Below, one piece after another: positions 12,262 through 22,312 of a stretch of DNA of 64,000 bases; within the stretch, counting starts at the first letter, position 1, and every line of letters begins with the position of its first letter. This DNA is from Harmonia axyridis (Eukaryota; Arthropoda; Insecta; Coleoptera; Coccinellidae). Where the stretch lies: NCBI RefSeq assembly GCF_914767665.1, contig NC_059507.1, positions 14,756,001 through 14,820,000 on the forward strand, given 5' to 3'. The translations under genes and the position numbers were made by a program. The notes beneath the pieces were generated by a model. That model worked only from the letters and a program-made list of their open reading frames with translations, did no database searches and was not told where the DNA came from.

Positions 12262-13085
12262 AAATAATTGACAGGATCATTAGGACTACAAGCCATTTCA
12301 AAACGCCTGAAAGTCATAGGAATGATTCAGAAACAAGAAAAGTGGGTGCCGTACGAGTTGAAGCCGGGAGGTGTTTGAACGGAGTTTGTTTGTTTGTGAA
12401 CAGCTGCTTTCGAGGCAAAGACGGAAGGAATTTCTGCATCGGATTGGGACTGGAGACGAAAAACGGGTTCACTACGATAATCCCAAGCACATAAAATCAT
12501 GTGGATATCCCGGCCATGCTTCCACGTCGACTGCTAAACCGAATATTCTCGGTTCTAAGGTCATGCTCAGTATTTGGTGGGAACAGCTCGGCGTAGTGTA
12601 TTATGAGTTGTTAACTGAAACGATCACAGGCGATCGTTATCGAACGCAATCAATGCGTTTGTGTCGAGCATTGAGAGACAAACCGCCGCAATACGACGAG
12701 AGAGTAGATGAATGGATTTTACTGCATGACAATGCTCGACTCCATGTTGCGAAAGTCAAGATATACTTGAAAAAGTTGAAATGGGAATTCCTACCCCACC
12801 CGACGTATTCTCCAGACGTTGCTCCGTCGGACTATCACTTGTTTCGATCAATAGCACACAGCCTGGCTGACCAGCACTTCCTATCTTATGAAGAATTAAA
12901 AACTTGGATCGATTCGTGGATCGCTTCAAAAGATGACCAGTTTTTTCAATTCGTACGCTGCCCGAAAGATGTGAGAAAGTATAGTGACCAGCGATGGGCA
13001 ATATTTCGAATCATAAATGTATAACCAGTGTTTTACAATAAAGCCTCAAATTTCGGTAAAAAAATTTGTACGCTTATGTATTTGT
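12262..13085 (+). pseudogene. Mariner (DD34D) transposase relic, copy 2
   Basis: A 217-codon open frame (12371-13024) covers the catalytic half of a mariner transposase. It has GDEKRVHYDNPKH (first Asp), LHDNARLHVAKV (second Asp) and YSPDVAPSDYHLF (third Asp, at the D34D spacing), then the C-terminal SLADQHFLSYEELKTWIDSW region. Upstream, ISKRLKVIGMIQKQEKWVPY is in another frame, because an extra T at about 12374 shifts the phase. The N-terminal DNA-binding region is not recognisable. It is better preserved than copy 1, but it is not a complete gene. Confidence 0.88.
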
Positions 13086-13089
13086 TATA

Positions 13090-13408
13090 TTATAATATAT
13101 TTATTTACTTATCACGGTTTTAGCCATTCAGGTAGAAATTAAAAAAAAAATAGTAAATCTATTGTTTCATATGAAAAAAAAAGAAGACAATTGGCAAGTA
13201 TAACACAAAATCTAATTTGGTCTGTGAACCCTTTGAAAACCTTGTAATCACATCGTCCTCGTCAACATCAATGTCCCTGTATATGTTCAGGAGGACTAAA
13301 CTGAATCCGATGCCAATATCGAAAAAACCAGAAGAACACCATATGACTACCATTTATTCATTTCGAAAATAAATTTGCCGAATTTTCTGCTCGAATAGCT
13401 GTGCGAAA
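13090..13408. other. Intergenic DNA, nothing recognised
   Basis: Poly-A/T rich spacer between the mariner relic and the start of duplicated unit A. Confidence 0.4.
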
Positions 13409-13537
13409 ATTATGAGTTTCCATACAGTTTTATAATACGTCATAATCTCAAACAATCTATTAATATGAATTTCCACCAAGTAAAAAACCGATCCCATCAA
13501 GAAGATCTGGCATACAGGCAACGTCGCAGATTATTTC

Positions 13538-13585
13538 GCATCTGACCATAGACCTAATATCCGTATTAGGATATTAGGTCTATGC
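13538..13585. repeat. Short palindrome at the hAT insertion site
   Basis: A perfect 16-bp inverted repeat (CATAGACCTAATATCC and its complement) around a 6-bp loop. GCATCTGA lies at 13538-13545 and recurs just past the hAT element at 19828-19835. The corresponding site in copy B lacks the palindrome. It looks like a tiny insertion or an excision footprint into which the hAT later inserted. Confidence 0.7.
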
Positions 13586-13699
13586 CAGCGTTGCCAACCG
13601 TACGGTAATTACCGTATTTGTACGGTAAATTGATGCCAAATACGGTATACGGTCCGAAGGGGCTACCGTACGCCAAAATACGGTAATTTCGTAATTTCA

Positions 13700-14357
13700 A
13701 TGCCTCAGTTATTAGAAATGTTTTTTGAAAGATGCCAGCTTTTCTACTCATGTCTCTGTGTAGAAATTAGAAAACGGTATGATTTCGACAATTTTATTTT
13801 GCCAAAATTGCAGATATTTGTGCCTAAAAATGCAGTTTCTTCAGATATACACCAGCAGTTCCCATCATTAGCTCATTTGTTCCAAAATATGACACGTTTT
13901 TATGACAGTAGTGAAGGTCAACTAATCGATGAACAGTGGAGGTTGCTGCCAGATTACCATTTTACTGCTGATGAAGAAAAAAAATAGACATCAACGAGGA
14001 CATTGACATATTCTGGGGAAAACTCCAAAAATATACAAATGAAATGGGTGTATTTGAATTCCAGAAATTGTCACAGTTCGTACTGAATATATTATCCCTT
14101 CCGCACTCAAATGCTGAATGCGAAAAAGAGTCTCCAGTAAAATAAACTTGGTTAAAACAAAATCAAGAAATAAGTTAATAACTAATACAATCAATGGTTG
14201 TTTATTAACGTCTCAGTGTGTGAAAAAAGATGGTAACTGCGTAGATTTTACACCTACTCAGAATATGTATGCAAGAATGAACAAAATTGATATGTATTCT
14301 AATTCTTCCAGTTCTAGTATCGAAGTTGATGAAGATGAATTTGTCATAGACGGTTGA
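13700..14357 (+). pseudogene. hAT transposase, C-terminal part
   Basis: Plus-strand frames encode the C-terminal dimerisation region of a hAT transposase. The block LSQFVLNILSLPHSNAECEK (about 14072-14131) is followed in a shifted frame by SKINLVKTKSRNKLI, as in the hATC domain. Two breaks are visible: a stop at 13985 and a one-base shift at about 14128. The BED zinc finger and catalytic core expected upstream are absent, because the element starts just before this fragment. Confidence 0.8.
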
Positions 14358-14725
14358 AATATAAATTTTTGAAAAGAGGACACATGAATGCAAATCATAT
14401 TTGTAAGTCTAGTTACTTGAAGTTGTTGAATGAAATTATCAATTCAAATTAGTGTTAAATGCAATAAGATGAAATTGTTTTTCTTTTTTCTAGATGTTAC
14501 AATGGAATCAGAAGGTTTTACAGAAGCAAGTAGCAGTTCGGCCACCCCCAAACGTAGTGGTAGTAAGCTGAGCCCCTTAACCAACCAGAGAATTGAAAGA
14601 ATGAAGGCTAAAATCAATTCTTTGAAGTGCAAAATATTTAGGCGTAAAGTTCCCCACTGTTTTTGCAAAGGAAGACCCATCGAGGCTACCAATAGAACAA
14701 ATATCTCAAGATTGATATGTGAATC

Positions 14726-14921
14726 TATTGAAGCCTGAAGTTTTGGATCATTGAATATTCGTATGTCAACATAGAACTTGGTTGATTAGTTCTTTAAAAG
14801 ATAGTAGTTTGTGAAAAATAAAAGAGAGTTGAGTTATATTGATTGAATAAATCAGTCGCAAAAACGAGTTCGTAATTTTATTATTTTAATCTAGAAAAGA
14901 TCTGTTTATTATACTTCAACA
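14726..14921 (+). repeat. Copia 5' LTR
   Basis: 196 bp, starting TATTGAAGCC and ending ATACTTCAACA. The terminal inverted motif is TATTGAAG/CTTCAACA, so the left end is TA instead of the usual TG. AATAAA hexamers at about 14846 could serve for 3' processing. Confidence 0.95.
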
Positions 14922-14932
14922 TGGTAGCAGAG
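14922..14932 (+). other. Copia primer-binding site
   Basis: TGGTAGCAGAG starts immediately after the LTR. It is complementary to the 3' end of eukaryotic initiator methionine tRNA including CCA (recalled, not searched). Confidence 0.7.
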
Positions 14933-15070
14933 CGCGGTTTGTAGATTATAAAACAGAAGTCTACATCTGGAAAAATAAAATAATAAAAAAGTTCAGTAAA
15001 AGGTATTTGTGACAGAATTTTTTTTTTCTCCTTCAATAAGAAGTAAAAAAGTATTTTGGTGGAGTAAATA

Positions 15071-18000
15071 ATGGATGCCAGCAAAGTACAGATAGGCTTA
15101 CTAGAGGGAAAAGAAAATTGGTCGACTTGGAAGTACAAGATTGGTATTTTACTGAGGTCAGTGAAAGGAGGATTGGAAGTTTTAGAGGGCAAACTTCAAG
15201 CTCCTAAACCCTTGGAAGAAAATGCAACGCAAGAAGACAAATCCGAGTATGACAAAAATCTTATGAAATTCAATCAAGCTGATAGCAGTGCTCTTTTAAT
15301 TTTGACTGTCAATATGACACAAGAAACTTTGGAAAAAGTCATGCGTTTTTCGACTGCAAGAGATGTTTGGCTGGAATTGCACAGACTTATGGATGGAAAT
15401 GTCGAGAAAAAGACATATGATGTTTGTATGCAATTTTTCAGTTACGTAAAACAAGCAGATGATGATATCGCAATGCATACTTCGAAGCTGAAGAATTTGT
15501 GGAACAGTTTACAAAAAGAAATTTCCAAAGATAACATTACAAATGGAAAGACATGTAATTGTGAGTTACCTGAAATTCTTCTCATTTGTAAAATATTAGA
15601 CACGTTGCCTGCAGAGTATTTCTCATTCAAGTCTAGCTGGAGCTTAATGTCCGATACAGACAAAAATGTGGACAATTTAACAAGCCAGTTATGTGTATAT
15701 GAGAAAGCACTAACAACAAAGTCTGAAAGCCGACAAGAGGTTCTTTACAGTGGTACATTCAAGAGAAATAACTTGATCTGCAATTACTGCAAACTGAAAG
15801 GGCATAAAGTGAAAGATTGTTCAAAATGGAAAGCAGATGGTAAGCCACCAAAACCTGTGAAACCTAAGAAGAACAATGGAGTGAAAACAAAAAACGTTTC
15901 TTTATTAACAGTCTCCAGTGATGTGTTGTTTTGCGAGAATGATAATGACAATTGGTATGTTGATAATGGGGCAACAAACCACATCACCAACCAAAGTGAG
16001 TTGTTTGAAACCTTCACACCATTTGATCAAAATCACCAAGTAAAAACAGCAAATGGGGACTCCGTACCAGCGATTGGATTTGGTAAAATTCGTGTACAAT
16101 CTTGGGTGAATGGAGAAAAATACGAGTTTTTTCTATCTCAAGTATGGTATGTCCCAAGTATAAGAAAAAATTTGTTTTCAACATTATCAGCACAAGATAA
16201 AAACCCTGACAGTGAATTTGTTTCTAAGGCTGAAGAATGCTATTTCAAATTATCTGGCGAAAAATTGATTGTGGGTTCGAGAAGTCTCTCAGGGGGCTTA
16301 TATAAACTTGATATGAAAGCCATAAGAGCAGAAACTTCGAATGAAATCAATTTTATTAATAAGGAAAATGCATTACAGCTCTACCACGAAAGATTTGGCC
16401 ACCAGAATAAAAGACATGTGAGAACAGTATTGAAGCGTGAACTAGGCATTGAAGTCAACCTAGATAGTGACGTTTGCGAGGGGTGTGTTTATGGAAAAGC
16501 TCACGTACTCAAATTTGGTACAAGGGAACGAGCCAGCTCACCTGGTTTACTGATACATACAGATGTTTGTGGACCTTTCGAAAGCAAGTCAAAATCTGGT
16601 TACTGCTACTATGTGCTATTCAAAGATGACTATTGCAGATACCGTTTTGTCTATTTTATCAAGCACAAATCTGAAGTTGTAGAAAAACTGAAAACAGTAA
16701 TTGCTGAAATCAAAGCTGAAGGATATGGCATTAAAGAGATTTTGTCAGATAACGGCAGTGAATTCGACAATGGGCAAGTGCGAAAAATTCTAAGCCATCA
16801 TGGAATAAGACAGAGACTAATTATGCCATACACGCCTCAACAAAACGGTTGTGCTGAAAGGGAGAACAGAACAGTTGTAGAGACAGCAAGAGCTTTGATG
16901 CACGCAAGAGAAGGATTATTCGATCAGACTTTTTGGGCAGAAATGGTGAATACAGCTACATACATTTTAAACCGAACAAGCAATTCAGGGATCGATAATC
17001 AATCACCTTTTGAGGTATGGCACAAGAAGAAGCCTAATCTCAAGCATCTTAGAATTATAGGTAGTACTTGCTATGCTCATGTTCCGAAGAAAAACCGGAA
17101 GAAAATGGATAAGAAAGCAGTCAAAGGTGTTCTCATGGGTTATGATAACGACGATGGATACAGAATTTGGTCATTTGAAAAAAGGAGATTTTTCAGATCA
17201 AGAGATGTCATTTTTGATGAGTGCAAATCCTTACAGAAAATGAATGAGACTGAGAAAGACAATCTTTCTACACTTCCACAAGAAAATGTTCTTGAATTCA
17301 TAAAAAATAAGGATTCACTGAAAAATGATGAATTTGAAGATCAATCCGAAGAAGAAATGATAAATGATATCCATGTAAATCCTGAAATGAGAAACACACA
17401 GAGAGAAGCTATAGAAGCAAAGCAAAATGTTCTAGAAGACGAACATATAACTGAAGAAATTGTCTTTGATGAGATTAATGACGACATCGAATTGAGGAGA
17501 CAGCTGAGAAATAGAAGAGAAACGAAGTTGCCTAAACATTTCGAAAATTATGTCATGGCAGTTGCAGCAGAAGTCAATGAGCCTAGAGAACCATTATCCT
17601 ACAAAGAGGCGATATCTTGCAATGAAAAAGAAAACTGGATTTTAGCTATGGAGAGAGAGATAAAATCACTGCAAGAAAATTGTACCTGGGAAATGAAAAA
17701 TTTACCAGCAGGAAAGAAGGCAATACCTTGCAAGTGGATATTCAAGCTCAAGACAAATCCAGATGGATCCATTGACAAGTACAAAGCACGTTTGGTAATC
17801 AAGGGTTATTCACAAAGAAAAGGCGAAGATTATGACCAAACATATAGCCCAGTAGCCAAAGGTGGGACTATAAGGTCATTGTTGAGTATTGCTGCTAGCA
17901 AAAATATGTCTTTGACTCAATTTGATGTGTGTACAGCTTTTTTATATGGTGAACTGAGTGAAGAGGTATACATGAAGCAACCTCAAGGGTACGAAGATGG

Positions 18001-19114
18001 TAGGAACCATGTATGTAAACTTCAACGCAGTCTTTATGGTCTGAAGCAGGCACCAAGGTGTTGGAATCGGAGATTCAGTGATTTCATTCAAAAACTCAAC
18101 TTCAAAAGATCTGATGCTGATCCCTGTTTATTTATAAAAAAAAATGGGGAAGACTTGCTGCTACTGGCTCTTTATGTTGATGATGGGTTAGTAGCTTCTA
18201 CAAATGAAAAAATGAAAGATCAATTCTTGCTGAGTTTAAAGAAAGAATTTAAAATCACAACAAAACCTGCATCTTATTTTCTTGGCATAGAAATAAAACA
18301 AGAAGCTGGAATTGTCCAAGTGAATCAATCAGCTTACACCAAGAAAATACTCGAGCGATTTGGGATGCAGGACTGTAAGCCTGTTTCAACGCCTATTGTA
18401 AAAGAGAACATTCAATTAGGGAAGGATGAATTGAATTGCACTTTTCCTTATAGAGAAGCAGTCGGTGCTTTAATGTACCTGATGACTGGTACACGACCAG
18501 ATATTGCATTTGCAGTAAGTATAGTTTCAAGAAAGCTCGAAAACCCTTCCAATACTGACTGTTCAAGAGTGAAAAGAATATTCCGGTATTTGAAAGGCAC
18601 AGTCGAGCTCGGAATATCCTACAAAGCTGGTACCATAGATCAGCTTGAGATCTACAGTGACGCAGATCATGGTGGCGATAATTCTACAGGTAGATCAACA
18701 ACAGGTGTCTTAAGTATATATGCAGATGGAGCTATATCCTGGTATAGCCAGCGACAAACTTCAGTAGCAATTTCTACCACAGAAGCAGAAATAGTTGCTG
18801 CTAGTGAAGCCGCTAAAGAAATTGTTTGGCTCAAGCGTCTATTTGAAGAAATGATCGATGTGAGATCTTTGCCAACATTGATGCTTGATAACGAAGCTGC
18901 AATCAAGTTAACGCAGAACCCAGAATATCACCGTCGTACAAAGCACATACATATTCGACATTTCTTTGTGCGTGAACTGGTGCTTGACAATATAATTGAA
19001 GTGAAGAAGGTGTCTTCAGAATACCAGCTTGCAGATATTATGACGAAACCTTTGTTCAAACCCAGACTACAAATGTTAAAAAATGCAATGGGATTGACAA
19101 CAATGATTCAATGA
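15071..19114 (+). CDS. Copia Gag-Pol polyprotein
   Basis: Single 1347-aa frame. Order of domains: Gag of the UBN2/DUF4219 type (about 1-230); CCHC zinc knuckle CNYCKLKGHKVKDC (about 237-250); aspartic protease with WYVDNGATNH (about 296-305), where the usual D-S/T-G is DNG; GAG-pre-integrase LYHERFGH (about 437); integrase core with Asp in HTDVCGPF (about 499), Asp in LSDNGSEF (about 559) and Glu in CAERENR (about 595); reverse transcriptase with YVDDG (about 1035); and RNase H with YSDADHGG (about 1195) and a later TEAEIVAASEAAKE block. No stop or frameshift interrupts it. Gag and Pol share one frame, as in copia elements. The ATG at 15071 is about 140 nt after the primer site and fits the Gag start. 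Confidence 0.95.
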   Translation: MDASKVQIGLLEGKENWSTWKYKIGILLRSVKGGLEVLEGKLQAPKPLEENATQEDKSEYDKNLMKFNQADSSALLILTVNMTQETLEKVMRFSTARDVWLELHRLMDGNVEKKTYDVCMQFFSYVKQADDDIAMHTSKLKNLWNSLQKEISKDNITNGKTCNCELPEILLICKILDTLPAEYFSFKSSWSLMSDTDKNVDNLTSQLCVYEKALTTKSESRQEVLYSGTFKRNNLICNYCKLKGHKVKDCSKWKADGKPPKPVKPKKNNGVKTKNVSLLTVSSDVLFCENDNDNWYVDNGATNHITNQSELFETFTPFDQNHQVKTANGDSVPAIGFGKIRVQSWVNGEKYEFFLSQVWYVPSIRKNLFSTLSAQDKNPDSEFVSKAEECYFKLSGEKLIVGSRSLSGGLYKLDMKAIRAETSNEINFINKENALQLYHERFGHQNKRHVRTVLKRELGIEVNLDSDVCEGCVYGKAHVLKFGTRERASSPGLLIHTDVCGPFESKSKSGYCYYVLFKDDYCRYRFVYFIKHKSEVVEKLKTVIAEIKAEGYGIKEILSDNGSEFDNGQVRKILSHHGIRQRLIMPYTPQQNGCAERENRTVVETARALMHAREGLFDQTFWAEMVNTATYILNRTSNSGIDNQSPFEVWHKKKPNLKHLRIIGSTCYAHVPKKNRKKMDKKAVKGVLMGYDNDDGYRIWSFEKRRFFRSRDVIFDECKSLQKMNETEKDNLSTLPQENVLEFIKNKDSLKNDEFEDQSEEEMINDIHVNPEMRNTQREAIEAKQNVLEDEHITEEIVFDEINDDIELRRQLRNRRETKLPKHFENYVMAVAAEVNEPREPLSYKEAISCNEKENWILAMEREIKSLQENCTWEMKNLPAGKKAIPCKWIFKLKTNPDGSIDKYKARLVIKGYSQRKGEDYDQTYSPVAKGGTIRSLLSIAASKNMSLTQFDVCTAFLYGELSEEVYMKQPQGYEDGRNHVCKLQRSLYGLKQAPRCWNRRFSDFIQKLNFKRSDADPCLFIKKNGEDLLLLALYVDDGLVASTNEKMKDQFLLSLKKEFKITTKPASYFLGIEIKQEAGIVQVNQSAYTKKILERFGMQDCKPVSTPIVKENIQLGKDELNCTFPYREAVGALMYLMTGTRPDIAFAVSIVSRKLENPSNTDCSRVKRIFRYLKGTVELGISYKAGTIDQLEIYSDADHGGDNSTGRSTTGVLSIYADGAISWYSQRQTSVAISTTEAEIVAASEAAKEIVWLKRLFEEMIDVRSLPTLMLDNEAAIKLTQNPEYHRRTKHIHIRHFFVRELVLDNIIEVKKVSSEYQLADIMTKPLFKPRLQMLKNAMGLTTMIQ

Positions 19115-19121
19115 GGGAAGG
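19113..19121 (+). other. Copia polypurine tract
   Basis: GAGGGAAGG directly abuts the 3' LTR, the expected place for plus-strand priming. It overlaps the end of the polyprotein stop region. Confidence 0.8.
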
Positions 19122-19317
19122 TATTGAAGCCTGAAGTTTTGGATCATTGAATATTCGTATGTCAACATAGAACTTGGTTGATTAGTTCTTTAAAAGATAG
19201 TAGTTTGTGAAAAATAAAAGAGAGTTGAGTTATATTGATTGAATAAATCAGTCGCAAAAACGAGTTCGTAATTTTATTATTTTAATCTAGAAAAGATCTG
19301 TTTATTATACTTCAACA
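19122..19317 (+). repeat. Copia 3' LTR
   Basis: 196 bp. I find no difference from the 5' LTR on reading both through. It is followed by the GAATC duplication. Confidence 0.95.
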
Positions 19318-19835
19318 GAATCAAAACGATACCTTTCCAAAGATGCTCATATTATTTTTGCTAATGAGTTGAAAGCAAACTTTGTTAATAAATTCAACAG
19401 AAGATATGATGATGACTTGAAAGAAATGTGCTTGTTAAGCTTGTTAAGTGAATACAAAAAATCAAAAACTAAGAAATCTATGCAATGAATAATGATTCAC
19501 ATTTAAGATTACTTATATATTACTTATTTTTATGTATATATTCTTCTGTACATTTTATTATGTTTATTCAATTGAATTAAAAATTCCACTAATTTGACAT
19601 AGCATTTTTTCTTTCTCTCCCTAATCTTTGATTTAGGGCTTAGTTAAATTTTGACAAGTTTAAATTACAATTTGTAGGTTAGGTATGGCCATAGAATAGA
19701 AAGAATTGTTTATCTCTTTCTCTATGTACTTCTGTGGTTCTGTGTACGGTAAAAGTGTCCCAAATACGGTAATTTCTCGTTCCTGGTACGGTAATCTCAA
19801 GATTTTGGGTTGGCAACGCTGGTCTATGCATCTGA

Positions 19836-21225
19836 CAAACGTTACGTATTAAACATGATGGCCGCCGCCATATATAAACAATCGATAAAACCATCGATTT
19901 TGACGAAAAAAAGGCATTTTTATGTCAGGGAAAGCTTGAAATGTGATTAATTAATCATTTCTAACGAGAATCAGTTAATAAAATACAAGAAAACTAGCTA
20001 TTAATGTGGATAACCTCACCTTCATTAGGCCAATTTCACAATTAAAAAAAAAATCACAATAAAAAAAAAAAGAAACTAGCTGGATTAAGGAATTTATGAC
20101 AGCGGATTAGTGATCTAAGACCCAAAATAAGTAAGTCTGCAAAATTTCATCACTTTTGAATCATTATTAAAATTAATTCTATATAGTAAACATTGTTTTT
20201 CTTTTCAGAAGATGGATTATTTTCGTTTGTATGGATAATTATACAGGATACTTATTTGTCGAATATCAATTAGAAGTATCTAGAGATGTTGGACCAATTC
20301 AAGTCTGAAAATTGAGATTAAAACTTCAAATTATTAACTAATTTGTAAAGAAATACACAATATTTGATCAACAATTATATAAGGTGTATATATATTTGAA
20401 GTAGTAATTAGACATTTTGAAATCTGAAATTCTCATTTCTATAGAAATGGCAATTTCTTTCTTCTTTAAAAAATTTGGGAAAAATGCATAATCAAAATGT
20501 GAGAGTTATTATCAGTCAATAGAAATACCACCTGAAATAAAGAAACTGCATTCAATGTTTATTTTCAGTTTTGACAAATATTGAATTTACATAATCATTC
20601 GATAAGATCTATGAAAAGACCTACAGTGAAATTTTGTTTTAGGAATATTCAGTATAGCTATAATGAACTGAAAAGAGGCAGAATGAATAGATCTACCCTT
20701 CAAAAACCCATGGCTTATGTTGCCTTACAAGCAATCATATTATTTAGGTGTAACATCTTTGAGAAATCAGGTTATAAGAAGTCCCTCATTTCCATGGTTC
20801 ATCAATACTTTTTTCAGTTGAGCAACAAATTATTCTTCTATTCCATAATTTATTAAGAAATACAATATATGATCAACAATTATATAGGGTGTATATATTT
20901 AGAATATAAGGAAGGACACCTTTTGAAATCTAAAAATTTGGTTCTGTTGCATATTTCTTGAAGGTATAGGGACAAAAATGATTTTTATGGGTTCTGGTGA
21001 ATGATCAAAGGGATACAGGTAACAATTTCATTAATACCAGTCGAGATGTAGTTATCATAGATAAGGTATTATATAGAAATTTCACTAGATAATTCTGATT
21101 TAGTGGAGGACATCTGAATGATGGTTCGCTACGTTATAGAGTAAGCTTGTAGCTCTAGGTTTTACTCAGAAGTAAATTGAACAGGGCAATATATATAGTA
21201 AATAAAATTTTGATAGATATTAGTT
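19836..21225. other. Unit A body, non-coding
   Basis: Collinear with 28190-29365 in copy B. A short stretch near 19855-19870 (ATGGCCGCCGCCATATATA) is GC-rich and symmetric. Otherwise no gene is seen. The ORF at 20581-20856 is not conserved in copy B. Confidence 0.5.
20640..20835 (+). repeat. Internal direct repeat of unit A, first member
   Basis: Contains AGAATGAATAGA, CCCATGGCTTATGTT and TTGAGAAATCAGGT, and recurs at 22108-22312. Matching pairs lie in copy B near 29010-29160 and 30490-30700. The pair flanks the RT relic and may be degraded LTRs. Confidence 0.6.
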
Positions 21226-21229
21226 AAAA

Positions 21230-21720
21230 AAGATCAACAATTGAGCATTGTATCTACATAAAATCAAAAAATAACTTGCTAACTGTTGTTGCATTGTACG
21301 TGGATGACTTTTTCGTTTTAACTAATGTTAATTCTGAATGAATATAATATCTGATAGAAAATTCAAATGATAATTTTATCATAAAGAATTTATGGAAAGC
21401 TAAAAAATATTTAGGGCTGAATATCACTCCTTTGAAAACTCAATTGAAATTTGATTCAATAAAAGAGAGTTGTAATGATGAACCATATAAGAAATTAATA
21501 GGTTTATTAACGTCTTTAGCAGTATTAACTAATCCTGATAAAGCATACTGTTAATTTCTTGAGTCAATTTAATAATTATCTCATTATTGAACACTGAAAA
21601 AGTGCAAAATTCATTTCAAGTTGCAAGTAAAAAAAGGTCATTCTTCAAGTTTTACCTCAGTCAGAAGATGTGTTCAGTATTTGAAATGACTGCCTCGGTA
21701 CTAAAATTGTATCAGCCAAT
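21230..21720 (+). pseudogene. Decayed copia reverse transcriptase, copy A
   Basis: The plus strand shows VALYVDDFFVLTNVNSE near 21285-21340 (YVDD catalytic motif) and, after a gap, YKKLIGLL...AVLTNPDKAY near 21487-21545, with stops and deletions. These match the RT to RNase H connection of Ty1/copia. The relic is unrelated in age to the young copia at 14726-19317. It is flanked by direct repeats of about 190 bp at 20640-20835 and 22108-22312. Confidence 0.75.
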
Positions 21721-22107
21721 ACTATTGACCCATGTTAGTGGGTTGATTTTTTTCAAATGTTAACTTTGGATCTGAATCAATTAATAATTTAATTTTTACC
21801 AAAATCAAAAGCAATGAATAAATCAGTAGGATAGCATTTTCGAACTGGCCATAGAGCAACTATTCCCATAACGATTGAAAACTTTAGTGAAATAGGTATC
21901 TACATGTTTAATCATTCATTCATGAAATGGAAAGTTTTGATGAATAGTTACTTTTTAAAATATTTTATACCTACATTGAATTGCTGGAAAATTGGTACCA
22001 ATTTCAAAAGTAACTGCCATGTTGAAATTCTTCATATACTGAATGATCCTTTAAATTTTATTTCTGTCGTAACATTTTGACTAGTATTTCAACTGATTTC
22101 TTATATG

Positions 22108-22312
22108 TATATCCTAGTATAGCTTTAATAAACAAACTAAAAAGAGACAGAATGAATAGACTTGCCTTTCAAATACCCATGGCTTATGTTACCTCATAAG
22201 AAATTTTAATTTCTTATCTTGGTGGAACCTTTTTGAGAAATCAGGTAAAAAGTTTGAGTCTCTAATTTCCAAGGTTTATTAATACATGTTTCAGTTGAGC
22301 AGCAAATAATAT
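22108..22312 (+). repeat. Internal direct repeat of unit A, second member
   Basis: Partner of 20640-20835, about 80% similar by eye, in the same orientation on the far side of the RT relic. Confidence 0.6.

Larger units (their letters stand above)
14726..19317 (+). mobile_element. Ty1/copia LTR retrotransposon, apparently intact and recent
   Basis: A complete 4592-bp element with 196-bp LTRs that look identical by eye. A 5-bp target duplication GAATC lies at 14721-14725 and 19318-19322. A tRNA primer site directly follows the 5' LTR and a polypurine tract directly precedes the 3' LTR. One uninterrupted 1347-codon Gag-Pol frame lies between them. These features together indicate recent insertion. 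Confidence 0.96.
14499..19487 (+). pseudogene. Second reading frame of the hAT element, interrupted by copia
   Basis: A frame follows a good splice acceptor (TTTTTTCTAG, about 14484-14493). Its first ATG is near 14502. It reads without stops up to the copia insertion at 14726 and continues in the same frame from 19318 to a stop at about 19485. The two parts total roughly 130 codons. The first part is Ser-rich and then basic and coiled-coil-like (RIERMKAKINSLKCKIFRRK). The second holds LSKDAHIIFANELK and FNRRYDDDLKEM, which resembles the segment after the coiled coil in P-element/THAP-type transposases. That likeness is from memory and tentative. No THAP zinc finger is visible. I cannot assign a function. 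Confidence 0.5.
13586..19821. mobile_element. hAT element containing a copia insertion
   Basis: The termini are CAGCGTTGCCAACC and its reverse complement, flanked by an exact 8-bp duplication GTCTATGC (13578-13585 and 19822-19829), as expected for hAT. Both subterminal regions carry many TACGGTA-type repeats, likely transposase-binding motifs. Without the copia insertion the element is about 1.64 kb. It encodes only the C-terminal part of a hAT transposase plus a second reading frame, so it is a deletion derivative. Confidence 0.9.
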
